Origin: Gammaproteobacteria bacterium
GTDB lineage: Bacteria > Pseudomonadota > Gammaproteobacteria > UBA6429
Length of the DNA: 10,568 nt
Assembly: GCA_030635835.1 (NCBI GenBank)
Contig: DAOVYB010000042.1
Span: forward strand, 1-10,568
Direction of reading: 5' to 3'
A model generated the notes under the pieces. The model had not been told where the DNA came from, did no database searches, and was given only the letters and a program-made list of their open reading frames with translations. The translations under genes were made by a program, and so were the position numbers. Of the stretch, positions 1 to 7,419 are shown piece after piece (the first letter of the stretch is position 1; every line of letters starts with the position of its first letter).

Positions 1-780
1 GAATATCTAAAGTTACTTCTAAACCAGGAAAACCCGGCCGCAATTGGTCGCACACTTACGTATTATGATTATTTTCATAAAGCACGTAGCCATCACATTG
101 ATGAAGCCATTATTACAATTAAAAAATTGGATCAATTAACTGCGCAAGTAAAAATAAAAACACGCGAATTAAAAGTATCTCGCAAACAACAATTAATCGA
201 AAAACAAAAGTTAGAAGATGATTTTATTGCGCGCAGTAGCATAGTAAAAGAAATGGAAAAAGACATTGCTAAACAAGGCAATCGTTTAAAAATACTTGTT
301 GCTGACGAGAAATTATTGCAACAATTATTAAAAGAAATTCGCAATATCATGCCATCAAGGTTATCGGAAATCGACAAACGTGAAACCTTTGCTAAACGTC
401 GTGGTCGATTAAAGTGGCCGGTGAAAGGTCAGGTTAAGCGATTATTTGGTAAGTCTCGTAAGGCGGCTAATCTCAAATGGAATGGTGTGCTGATACCGAG
501 TGCAGAAGGTAATAATGTAAGAGCTATTTCACATGGCAGGGTAGCTTATGCAGACTGGTTACGAGGCTATGGAATGCTGGTTATTATTGATCATGGTGAT
601 GGTTACATGAGTTTGTATGGTTACAATCAGGCACTATATAAAGAACCAGGTGACTGGGTAGAAGAAGGTGAAGTCATCGCCACAGTCGGCCGAAGTGGTG
701 GGCAGTTAAAAAGTGCTTTGTACTTTGAAGTACGTGTGAAAGGGCAGCCGAGTAACCCAACAAAATGGTGTAGAGGCTAA
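1..780 (+). CDS. envC: EnvC-like murein hydrolase activator, 5'-truncated by the window
   Basis: The reading frame is open from base 1, so the N-terminus (signal peptide and first coiled coil, probably 100-150 residues) lies outside the window; the TTG at 127 is only an internal codon. The 259 visible residues are a charged Lys/Glu/Gln-rich coiled coil (about 10-130) and then a LytM/M23 domain (about 137-259). All M23 active-site positions are replaced: Zn ligands by Trp160, Leu164 and Tyr241, catalytic histidines by Tyr208 and Ala239. Such a dead LytM domain is the family hallmark of EnvC, which does not cut peptidoglycan itself but activates the amidases AmiA/AmiB at the septum under FtsEX control. 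The following ctpA and yibQ genes fit: gpmI-envC-yibQ is a known gammaproteobacterial order. The NlpD alternative is less likely because of the coiled coil and the absence of a LysM domain in view. Confidence 0.9.
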   Translation, partial: EYLKLLLNQENPAAIGRTLTYYDYFHKARSHHIDEAIITIKKLDQLTAQVKIKTRELKVSRKQQLIEKQKLEDDFIARSSIVKEMEKDIAKQGNRLKILVADEKLLQQLLKEIRNIMPSRLSEIDKRETFAKRRGRLKWPVKGQVKRLFGKSRKAANLKWNGVLIPSAEGNNVRAISHGRVAYADWLRGYGMLVIIDHGDGYMSLYGYNQALYKEPGDWVEEGEVIATVGRSGGQLKSALYFEVRVKGQPSNPTKWCRG

Positions 781-808
781 GCTGGACATAAAGAAAAACA
801 ACAAATGA

Positions 809-889
809 ACCACAGAGGACACGGAGGTTCACGGAGGTTCACGGAGGAAACAAAAATAAAACTCTGTGTACCTCCGTGTCCTCTGTGGT
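809..889. repeat. Palindromic intergenic repeat with internal 10-base tandem repeats
   Basis: The arms at 809-828 (accacagaggacacggaggt) and 870-889 are perfect 20-base reverse complements around a 41-base centre. The left arm runs into a tandem repeat of the 10-mer acggaggttc, about 2.7 copies over 821-847. It lies 28 bases after the envC stop and contains no gene. From memory, similar 'cacagaggacac' palindromes occur in intergenic gaps of many environmental bacteria and give spurious small ORFs; this was not checked here. In RNA it would form a strong hairpin, so it may also end or protect the envC transcript. Mobility is inferred from form only. Confidence 0.8.
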
Positions 890-911
890 AAATGGTTTTA
901 TCTTTAAGCGA

Positions 912-945
912 TTTACTAGCTAAAGTTAATACTTAAGCTAGTAAA
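912..945. promoter_or_regulatory. Near-perfect hairpin between envC and ctpA
   Basis: Bases 912-926 and 931-945 are reverse complements except for one A/A mismatch (922/935), around a TAAT loop: a 15-position stem with a perfect 10-base outer part. No T run follows on either strand, so it is not a canonical rho-independent terminator. It lies 141 bases upstream of ctpA and could be an operator, an mRNA-processing site or an atypical envC terminator. The role is unknown. Confidence 0.5.
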
Positions 946-1086
946 AATGACATATTTAAGAATTTTGGTGATATTTGAGCAGCAAGTGAGTAATTTTGCT
1001 TTAAAATCAACAAGGTATTGTGATACTTTGGCAAATAGCATGAGAAATGCTGCTGATTATAAAGTTTTGAGGTTAAAGGACAGTAA

Positions 1087-2421
1087 ATGAAAAGCATGAC
1101 ACGAAATACTCTTATTCTTGGTTTAGGGCTGCTGCTTGGTGTCATGCTGGCGCTGGGGCAAGGTGTTTTAGCAGAAAAGAAAAATTCTCGTTATTCAACG
1201 CAAACTATACCGCTTGAAGATATACGTTCTTTAAGTGAGGTCTTTGGCAAAATTAAACAAAATTATGTTGAAGAAGTTGAGGATAAAGAATTACTGGAAA
1301 ATGCTATTCGCGGATTACTGAGTGGTTTAGATCCTCATTCCGCTTATTTAGATAAATCAGCATTTACAGAATTACGCGAAGGCACTAGCGGCGAGTTTGG
1401 TGGTTTGGGTATTGTTGTTGGAATGGAAGATGGCTTTGTAAAAGTGATTTCTCCTATCGATGACACACCTGCAGCAAGAGCCGGTGTGAAGTCGGGTGAT
1501 TTAATTATTCGCTTAGATGATAAAAATGTTAAAGGCATGAGTCTGGAAGATGCCGTGAGCATTATGCGCGGTAAACCTAAAACAGATATTCTTTTAACAA
1601 TTATACGTACCGGTGCAGATAAGCCACTTAATATTAAAATAACTCGTGCGATTATTAAGGTTCAAAGTGTACGCCATAAAACCTTAGACAAAGGTTTTGG
1701 TTATATTCGCATTTCACAATTTCAGGAACGTACCGGAGCAGATTTACGTAAAGCTATTTCCAAACTAAAAAAAGCGAATAACAAAAAACTTAAAGGTTTA
1801 GTTTTGGATTTGAGAAATAATCCGGGTGGTTTGTTAAATGCAGCTGTTGAAGTATCAGATGCATTTTTGGAAGGGGGTGTTGTAGTCAGCATTAAAGGCC
1901 GCGATAAGTCGAATACCATGACACACAGTGCCAAAGGTATGGATTTACTTAATGAAGCACCAATTGTTGTTTTGATTAATGGTGGTTCAGCTTCCGCTTC
2001 TGAAATTGTAGCCGGAGCATTACAGGATCATAAGCGCGCCATTATTATGGGTACCCAGTCATTTGGTAAAGCTTCTGTCCAAACCGTTGTGCCTTTAGGC
2101 AATGGTAGTGCACTTAAATTAACAACAGCACGTTACTATACGCCTAACGGTACATCAATTCAGGCTAAAGGAATCATTCCTGATATCGAGATTGATGATT
2201 TAAAAGTTTCGAAGAATGATGATAATGGTTTAAAACGTACCAAAGAAAAAGATTTATCTCGCCACTTAAAAAATGGTGATGAGGATGAAGAAGATACAAG
2301 CAGTAAGAAAGATAATAACAAAACAAAAGATAAACTGAGCTTGGCCAAAGAAGATTATGCCTTGTATGAAGCATTAAACTTATTAAAAGGTATTAGTCTG
2401 GTTAAAGAGTTACAAAAATAA
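1087..2421 (+). CDS. ctpA: CtpA-type carboxyl-terminal processing protease (S41 family)
   Basis: This 444-residue periplasmic serine protease has a signal sequence or anchor (hydrophobic about 8-29), an N-terminal helical part with the DPHSAYL motif near residue 81, a PDZ domain (about 104-178) starting at the FGGLG motif, and an S41 catalytic core to about 371. The catalytic residues fit the family: Ser303 in SASASEI, Lys328 in SFGK and Gln332, with Ser-Lys spacing of 25. The tail (373-425) is low-complexity and charged, as in other proteobacterial CtpAs (DLSRHL motif). The ATG is preceded by AAGGA at 1076-1080, a good ribosome binding site. Family members trim C-termini of periplasmic proteins and in several species control peptidoglycan hydrolases, which would suit its place between envC and yibQ. 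The substrate here is unknown. Confidence 0.95.
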   Translation: MKSMTRNTLILGLGLLLGVMLALGQGVLAEKKNSRYSTQTIPLEDIRSLSEVFGKIKQNYVEEVEDKELLENAIRGLLSGLDPHSAYLDKSAFTELREGTSGEFGGLGIVVGMEDGFVKVISPIDDTPAARAGVKSGDLIIRLDDKNVKGMSLEDAVSIMRGKPKTDILLTIIRTGADKPLNIKITRAIIKVQSVRHKTLDKGFGYIRISQFQERTGADLRKAISKLKKANNKKLKGLVLDLRNNPGGLLNAAVEVSDAFLEGGVVVSIKGRDKSNTMTHSAKGMDLLNEAPIVVLINGGSASASEIVAGALQDHKRAIIMGTQSFGKASVQTVVPLGNGSALKLTTARYYTPNGTSIQAKGIIPDIEIDDLKVSKNDDNGLKRTKEKDLSRHLKNGDEDEEDTSSKKDNNKTKDKLSLAKEDYALYEALNLLKGISLVKELQK

Positions 2422-2437
2422 GCATAGCTGAAAATAA

Positions 2438-3277
2438 ATGCTAAAACGAAATCAACAAATTCAAAAAGGGTTTCGTTCTATATTCATTAGTCTGTTGCCA
2501 CTTGCATTATCGGTGGCGCAGGCCGGTGAAACCTCAACTGTTCCCATAATAAATAATCTGGATTTTAACCAGCCTGCCATCAGTATTATTATTGATGATA
2601 TGGGCTATCGTTTAAAGTCAGGTAGTCGCGCAGTTAATTTGCCCGGTGCAGTCACTTATTCATTTTTACCGCATGCTCCTCATGTTACTCAGTTAACACA
2701 ACTTGCACATAAACAAGATAAAGAAGTGATGCTGCATTTGCCAATGGAGGCAGAGGGAGGTAAAAGACTAGGTCCTGGTGGATTAACAGAAGCTATGTCA
2801 GAGAAAAATTTTATTGAAGTATTAGCCTCTGATATTAACTCTATTCCCCATGTCAGTGGATTTAATAATCACATGGGTAGCTTGTTAACAAAAAGTCAGC
2901 TTTGGATGAAACGTTTAATGCAGCAAGTGGCAATAAAAAATAATTTGTTTTTTGTTGATAGTAAAACCACAAGTGAGAGTGTTGCATTAAAGGTTGCCCG
3001 TACAGAAGGTTTGAAAAGTATTCAGCGTGATATTTTTATAGACCATGAAGATTCAAAAAGTTTTATTCAAAAACAACTGAGAAAGTTAATTCTAAAAGCG
3101 CGAAAAAATGGAACAGCGCTCGCCATAGCGCATCCCAAAAAAATCACTTTATCAGCCTTAGAAGAATGGCTGCCGGAATTAGAGAAACAGGGAATAAAAC
3201 TTGTACCAGTTTCCAAACTAATCAATTTACGTCAGCAAAGAAAACTTGCCCTATGGAAAAATTCAACACAGCAATAA
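2438..3277 (+). CDS. yibQ: YibQ-like divergent polysaccharide deacetylase family protein
   Basis: This 279-residue exported protein has a basic N-terminus and hydrophobic stretch (about 13-29), with probable signal cleavage after AQA (27-29). The body matches the divergent polysaccharide deacetylase family (DUF610): IIDDMG at 51-56 with the Asp pair 53-54, HLPMEA at 100-105, NNHMGS at 143-148, FVDSKT at 172-177 and AHPKK at 231-235. These conserved acidic and His residues resemble a NodB-type metal site, but the reaction is not established for YibQ proteins. The gene begins 16 bases after ctpA with no clear ribosome binding site, so translation may depend on coupling. Next to envC and ctpA, an envelope or peptidoglycan role is the natural inference. 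Confidence 0.88.
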   Translation: MLKRNQQIQKGFRSIFISLLPLALSVAQAGETSTVPIINNLDFNQPAISIIIDDMGYRLKSGSRAVNLPGAVTYSFLPHAPHVTQLTQLAHKQDKEVMLHLPMEAEGGKRLGPGGLTEAMSEKNFIEVLASDINSIPHVSGFNNHMGSLLTKSQLWMKRLMQQVAIKNNLFFVDSKTTSESVALKVARTEGLKSIQRDIFIDHEDSKSFIQKQLRKLILKARKNGTALAIAHPKKITLSALEEWLPELEKQGIKLVPVSKLINLRQQRKLALWKNSTQQ

Positions 3278-3840
3278 AGAAAACGCCGATCGTTCTTGTT
3301 CCTTTGGCTCAGGGTTGTGAAGAACTTGAAGCAGTGACGATTACAGATTTATTAACTCGTGCTGGAGTTGAGGTGGTTACAGCCGGGCTTGATGGAAATA
3401 TTGTCGTCGCAAGCCGTGGTATGAAATTGGTAGCAGATAAATTATTGGATGATGTCATCAATAATGATTTTGATATGATTGTATTACCGGGAGGTTTACC
3501 CGGTGCTGATCATTTAAATAATGATCCTCGTATTCAAGCTATTGTAAAAAGACTAGCTACAAATAATAAATATACTGCCGCGATTTGTGCTGCACCCAGA
3601 GTGTTAGCCACAGCAGGTGTATTAGAAGAAAAACATGCCACAAGTTTCCCCGGCGCGCTGGATCAATTTCCGGTTAATAGCATGATATATGAAGAAAAAT
3701 CGGTGGTGGTTGATGGCAAAGTGATTACTTCAAGAGGTCCCGGTACGGCAATGGATTTCACTTTAACGTTGATTGAACTGTTATTAGGCAAGGAAAAGCG
3801 TGATGAAGTAGAAGCGCCTCTACAGCGGGAAAAAAATTAA
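3253..3840 (+). CDS. yajL: DJ-1/PfpI family protein, YajL-like
   Basis: This 195-residue cytoplasmic protein has the DJ-1 fold. The nucleophile-elbow Cys112 sits in AAICAAP, and Glu26 of GCEELEAV matches the Glu that hydrogen-bonds this Cys in DJ-1. LPGGLPG (78-84) is also typical. The family includes YajL and human DJ-1, linked to oxidative-stress protection and glyoxalase-like or proposed deglycase activity; the exact activity is disputed. The ATG at 3253 is chosen because a start at 3166 would add 29 residues that merely overlap yibQ, and no other ATG, GTG or TTG fits before the first strand. The resulting 25-base overlap with yibQ and the lack of a strong ribosome binding site suggest coupled translation. 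YajL is the best guess within the family. Confidence 0.88.
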   Translation: MEKFNTAIKKTPIVLVPLAQGCEELEAVTITDLLTRAGVEVVTAGLDGNIVVASRGMKLVADKLLDDVINNDFDMIVLPGGLPGADHLNNDPRIQAIVKRLATNNKYTAAICAAPRVLATAGVLEEKHATSFPGALDQFPVNSMIYEEKSVVVDGKVITSRGPGTAMDFTLTLIELLLGKEKRDEVEAPLQREKN

Positions 3841-4835
3841 TGCGTGTTATTGAAGTTATTACCGATCAGGGACATGTTGATACATTACGTGGCATAGCAG
3901 CACAACAGGAAATTGTTGACATATGGGTTGGCCATACTGATGAAGATGGTCGTTGCAGTACGCGTCTATTAGTGAGGCCAGAAAAACAACAGGCAGTGAT
4001 AGATGCATTACAGTCTTTACTAACCACTGCTGAAAATACACGTTTACTCGTATTACCGGTTGAAGCGACATTACCACGCATAGAAGAAACACTTTCGGAA
4101 GATGAAAAGAAAAACAGCGTAACCCGCAGTCGCGAAGAGCTATATCAAAAAATTGTTGCAGGTGCCAAGTTAGATAATAATTTTATCTACATGGTAATTA
4201 TGTCAACGATAGTAGCTGCGATTGGTTTACTTGAAGATAACGTTGCTGTTGTTATTGGAGCAATGGTCATTGCGCCTTTATTAGGTCCTAATATGGCACT
4301 TGCCTTTGCAACAGCACTAGGTGAAGGAAAACTACTCTGGTCAGCGTTAAAATCTAATATTGCAGGTTTAATTATTGCATTAATTTTATCTGTTGTTATT
4401 GGTTTGGTTTTACCATTAAATTTAGATAGTCATGAATTGATGTCAAGAACTGACGTCGGTATGGATGGTATTGTACTGGCATTAGTTTCCGGTGCAGCAG
4501 CAGTTATCTCACTAACAGCAGGATGGTCAAGCTCATTAGTCGGTGTAATGGTAGCGGTTGCTTTATTACCACCGACGGCAACTTTAGGCTTAATGTTAGG
4601 AGCAGGACATTATCAATATGCATTAGGCGCGACATTATTACTTGCCGTGAATATAGTTTGCGTGAATCTCGCATCAAATATTGCTTTTTTATTTAAAGGC
4701 ATTAAACCCAGAACCTGGTATGAAAAACAAAAAGCCAAACAATCAATGATTATTTTTGTGCTCTTTTGGTTTGTTGTACTTATTATTTTAGTGCTGGCGG
4801 TTGAAGTTAGACACCAATATTTGATTGTTCTATAG
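3840..4835 (+). CDS. DUF389 / TIGR00341 family inner-membrane protein
   Basis: This 331-residue protein has a soluble N-terminal domain (about 1-78, alternating strands and helices beginning MRVIEV) and a charged linker. The C-terminal half has about seven hydrophobic segments (near 115-131, 135-160, 172-192, 209-228, 231-254, 260-286 and 302-322). The signature LLEDNVAVVIGAMVIAPLLGP (130-150) and the later ALLPPTATLG (241-250) identify the DUF389 family, whose function is not established. Its ATG overlaps the TAA of the preceding gene (TAATG), with GGGA at 3827-3830 as ribosome binding site, so the two are co-translated. A transporter or channel role is plausible but only inferred from topology. 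No clear terminator stem follows before the convergent gene. Confidence 0.88.
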   Translation: MRVIEVITDQGHVDTLRGIAAQQEIVDIWVGHTDEDGRCSTRLLVRPEKQQAVIDALQSLLTTAENTRLLVLPVEATLPRIEETLSEDEKKNSVTRSREELYQKIVAGAKLDNNFIYMVIMSTIVAAIGLLEDNVAVVIGAMVIAPLLGPNMALAFATALGEGKLLWSALKSNIAGLIIALILSVVIGLVLPLNLDSHELMSRTDVGMDGIVLALVSGAAAVISLTAGWSSSLVGVMVAVALLPPTATLGLMLGAGHYQYALGATLLLAVNIVCVNLASNIAFLFKGIKPRTWYEKQKAKQSMIIFVLFWFVVLIILVLAVEVRHQYLIVL

Positions 4836-4874
4836 AGAGGACATTGTTGTGCTGTTTTTTTCTTCAAAGAATAT

Positions 4875-5378
4875 TTATATTTCACTATAAAATACATCTA
4901 TTTTTTGATGAAGGACATGAAATATATTTCCATTATTTTTAAAGCAAACGTTTCGCATTTCTTTTTCGCTATATTTTTTCCCTTTGATATTAACCTGGTT
5001 AGTGGTATGTGATGTTGCACAAAAAATATCATAACTATAATGCATAATATTTATATTCTCATATTTTGATATTGGCATTGCGCGAGTAGTCTTCATGGTC
5101 TTCATTGAATTAATCAGCTGTAATTTAGATATATTCAAACTATCTGAACCCATGCCGGGAACATGAAGTGTTTGAATTAATACGGCATCATCTCTTAGCC
5201 ATAGCTTGACTGAATCAGGTTTATTCAACAGATAATCCGATTCAAAAGACAGATATATCTTTTTTAGATCTGCATCAACAGAAGAGTTATTAATTTTTAC
5301 AACAGTGCTGGATATGCCACAGCCGAATAAAACACAGCTTAGGATAAGTATTGATAGTAATTTTACTTTTACTTTCAT
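4875..5378 (-). CDS. Small hypothetical lipoprotein
   Basis: The 167-residue product begins with a lipoprotein signal: basic MKVKVK, a hydrophobic core and the lipobox LFGC with Cys20 as lipidation site. Gly at position +2 rather than Asp suggests the outer membrane. A run of GGGGG about nine bases upstream of the ATG is a plausible ribosome binding site. The mature part has an amphipathic helix (about 33-60, VDADLKKIY onward) and then beta-rich sequence (AVLIQTLHV), faintly like NTF2/SnoaL-type small domains, but I do not recognise a family. It is convergent with the DUF389 gene (39 bases apart) and has no operon partner. The region is very AT-rich. That it is a real gene is well supported by the signal; its function is unknown. 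Confidence 0.7.
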   Translation of the reverse strand: MKVKVKLLSILILSCVLFGCGISSTVVKINNSSVDADLKKIYLSFESDYLLNKPDSVKLWLRDDAVLIQTLHVPGMGSDSLNISKLQLINSMKTMKTTRAMPISKYENINIMHYSYDIFCATSHTTNQVNIKGKKYSEKEMRNVCFKNNGNIFHVLHQKIDVFYSEI

Positions 5379-5732
5379 TAAGTTGCCCCCTATTTATTAA
5401 ATTCATATTTTTTCAAGAAAATTTGAAATTGTTTAATTAATATGATGAAGGTATAGCTTAAAAGCAAGCTCTGATTTTTTTATTGTTTTTCCACGGAATA
5501 TCATCCTATTGCTTACGAAAGTAAGTTTTAAGAGTGAATCATTGTAGCTACTCAGGCAATGAACGGCATCACTGGCGATTTAAACTAATGTTTGATGATG
5601 TTAAAGAAATTAGTCGTACGTTTTCAGTTTATGGTGGGGGGCTATATAGTATGTTTAGTATGGTTGTGTTTTCGTATTAATCAAGTTTTAAGTATTGATA
5701 ATTTATTTGTGGGATATCATTAATCGCGTGTT
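5379..5732. other. 354-base gap without a recognisable gene
   Basis: This gap lies upstream of the lipoprotein gene and downstream of the ACT-domain gene, so it should hold the lipoprotein promoter and the end of the dehydrogenase transcript. I find no convincing -35/-10 pair or terminator. A small stem with a GAAA loop (cttac-gaaa-gtaag, about 5512-5525) and a locally GC-richer patch near 5545-5580 stand out from the AT-rich surroundings. Neither is enough to call an element. Confidence 0.5.
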
Positions 5733-6194
5733 TTATGTTGTAAGAATCGTTCTGATTAAATCAAGCAATTCTTTGTTGTCTAACATTGGAGTTATATAAG
5801 CATCGACGTCTTTTACTGTCCCTGATACATAAAGAATTTTATTATTATCCTTGCGGGTAAGTTCTTCTATTTCTACTTTGCTGGTTTTTTTATATTGATA
5901 TTCAGCACTCACCGTACAGGCTGCGATCATTCTTAAACTGGTGGTTTCATACGGGTAACTAGTGAGTTCATTAACACGTGCCAGGCGACTTACAGTACGC
6001 TCCATAATTTCCATTTTGCGCTGACTACAGGCAAAACTCAAAATCACAATACCGTCAGTTCCTTCCGCTCCCATAGCGTTAAGCATGGCCGTTTCCAAAC
6101 TGATACCCCAGTTAGAAAACACACCGGTTACCGCGTTTAACACACCGGGTTTGCGGATAATTTTAATGACAAAAATCCAGCGTTTCTCAGCCAT
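5733..6194 (-). CDS. ACT-domain protein coupled to the dehydrogenase
   Basis: The product is 153 residues. Residues about 6-75 form an ACT domain: strand WIFVIKI, the PGVLNAVTGVFSNWGISLETA turn-helix-strand (16-36), then DGIVILSF and a helix (RKMEIMERTVSRLARV). ACT domains bind small ligands, often amino acids, and regulate metabolic enzymes. The C-terminal half is beta-rich and unrecognised, perhaps a second degenerate ACT-like unit. The ATG at 6194 is chosen because it overlaps the TAA of the dehydrogenase (TAATG) with AGGA just upstream; an ATG at 6209 would add five residues. No catalytic domain is fused, so it is a free-standing regulator. Allosteric control of the neighbouring dehydrogenase is the obvious inference, unproven. 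Confidence 0.8.
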   Translation of the reverse strand: MAEKRWIFVIKIIRKPGVLNAVTGVFSNWGISLETAMLNAMGAEGTDGIVILSFACSQRKMEIMERTVSRLARVNELTSYPYETTSLRMIAACTVSAEYQYKKTSKVEIEELTRKDNNKILYVSGTVKDVDAYITPMLDNKELLDLIRTILTT

Positions 6195-7255
6195 TATTCC
6201 TGGTACCATTCTTCAATTCGTTGAGCAATTTGAGTGGCAATTTGCTTTAAGTAGATTACGTCGGCGTCGGTCATATCCGGTTTTACTATTTGAATCCAGC
6301 CCTGCTGGCCGACAATGATAGGCATGCCCATCACGGTTTTCATGTTAAAACATTCTCCATCAAGTGCAACCTGACCAGAAACCAGTACCTCCTTTCCATC
6401 GATAATAGTATCGACTAAATCAATGACTACATTGGCTGTAGCAACAGACGTTTTGGCGCCTGAGATGTATGTCATAAAGGGGACGAGAGCGGTGCGTAAA
6501 TCGGGTGGTAATCGATAAACAAGGGTGAAGGCATCCTCGGCACGTCCTTCATTCAATAGTTTGATTAATTCCAGTCGTGCCGCCTGAAAATCAAGACGAA
6601 AGTCATCATAGTCACGTCCCTGGCTGAGCCGGTGGGTGAGTGTCTTCATCTCTTCGTCATCCATGCCGTAGACCTGTACACTGTTCCACAAGGGATAAAG
6701 GTTTTCACCATGTTCACCCAGTACAAAAGCATGCACTCTTTGGCGGCGAACCCCCAAATCAGCAGCAATTTCCCGGCGAAAGCGAAGACTGTCCTGATAG
6801 GCACCAATACCAATAACCCTTTCACGCTCAAGATAGCGGCTGAAAACTTCAACACCAAGCTCAACGGGATTACTGACTATAAGGACAATTTCATCACCAT
6901 GGCCGTGCTCAGCAATCGCCTTGGCATAAGATTCAAATATGGGCTTGTTAATTTTACCGAGCTCGGCGCGTCCCAGTGCCTTGCTCGCATCAGTCGGAAC
7001 AGTTGCACCTGCGGTCATAATTATAATGTCAGCGGTTAGTTCATCCGGGGAGAGTGCAACATCAATTTCAGGGCTGGTTTCCGCATAGGCATCAAGTAAA
7101 TCGGCACGCAAACCGTAAAGGCTTTGGGCACTTTTACCTTCCAGACGACCGACTAGCTGTAGACGTTGAGATGGTGCAATAACCTGTTCAGCAATTAGCT
7201 GTATGGCAACTTGTCGACCAACATCACCACCGGCACCAATAATAGAAATATCCAA
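6194..7255 (-). CDS. Malate/lactate dehydrogenase-like enzyme, probably NADP(H)-preferring
   Basis: This 353-residue protein of the lactate/malate dehydrogenase superfamily has the Rossmann loop GAGGDVG (7-13), Asn129-Pro130, Asp155 and Arg158 in YQDSLRFR, and catalytic His182 in GEHGE, so it should be a working 2-hydroxyacid oxidoreductase. Two features are odd. The acidic residue ending strand 2, which binds the NAD ribose, is Gly36 followed by Arg37, pointing to NADP(H). In the mobile loop (84-96) only Arg96 is kept, the first substrate arginine of malate dehydrogenases is missing, and the loop is about four residues longer. Substrate is therefore uncertain. The TTG start is taken because AAGGAG lies about 11 bases upstream and the Rossmann fold begins at once; no ATG or GTG fits. 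It is coupled to the ACT-domain gene. Confidence 0.85.
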   Translation of the reverse strand: MDISIIGAGGDVGRQVAIQLIAEQVIAPSQRLQLVGRLEGKSAQSLYGLRADLLDAYAETSPEIDVALSPDELTADIIIMTAGATVPTDASKALGRAELGKINKPIFESYAKAIAEHGHGDEIVLIVSNPVELGVEVFSRYLERERVIGIGAYQDSLRFRREIAADLGVRRQRVHAFVLGEHGENLYPLWNSVQVYGMDDEEMKTLTHRLSQGRDYDDFRLDFQAARLELIKLLNEGRAEDAFTLVYRLPPDLRTALVPFMTYISGAKTSVATANVVIDLVDTIIDGKEVLVSGQVALDGECFNMKTVMGMPIIVGQQGWIQIVKPDMTDADVIYLKQIATQIAQRIEEWYQE

Positions 7256-7373
7256 TTGTAAAATCTCTCCTTAATTTTTATCTAATAGTGAAGTAGACAT
7301 AAAGGATAATCAAGGCTTCTTATAAGAGTTAACGATGATGGTATGTAGTGAATAAGCTACAACATGGTTTTTT

Positions 7374-7395
7374 AAATTCAATCTCTATTGAATTT
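7374..7395. other. AT-rich 9-base-pair hairpin between flavoprotein and dehydrogenase genes
   Basis: Bases 7374-7382 and 7387-7395 are perfect reverse complements around a CTCT loop. It lies just past the stop of the flavoprotein gene and 119 bases before the dehydrogenase start. On the - strand it is followed by A residues rather than T, so it is not a typical terminator for the flavoprotein gene. It may be an operator or chance in AT-rich DNA. Confidence 0.35.
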
Positions 7396-7419
7396 TGACC
7401 GTATAATATCGTAATAAAT

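Noticed and set aside
1..780. Active M23 peptidoglycan endopeptidase
   Set aside because: The zinc ligands and catalytic histidines are all substituted, as in EnvC activators.
3166..3252. N-terminal extension of the DJ-1-family gene (ATG at 3166)
   Set aside because: The extra 29 residues overlap yibQ in another frame and have no counterpart in the DJ-1 fold; ATG at 3253 gives the normal length.
5500..5600. Possible insertion-sequence remnant in the gap before the ACT-domain gene
   Set aside because: Only a slight rise in GC and a tiny stem; no inverted ends or transposase fragment could be recognised.
6085..6318. 77-codon + strand frame across the ACT/dehydrogenase junction
   Set aside because: Antisense shadow of two well-supported genes, with no family signature.
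6632..7039. 135-codon + strand frame inside the dehydrogenase gene
   Set aside because: It is antisense to a clearly conserved enzyme and shows no domain.
7374..7395. Hairpin as a rho-independent terminator of the flavoprotein gene
   Set aside because: On the - strand the stem is followed by A residues, not T, and the stem is AT-only apart from one pair; kept only as an unassigned hairpin.
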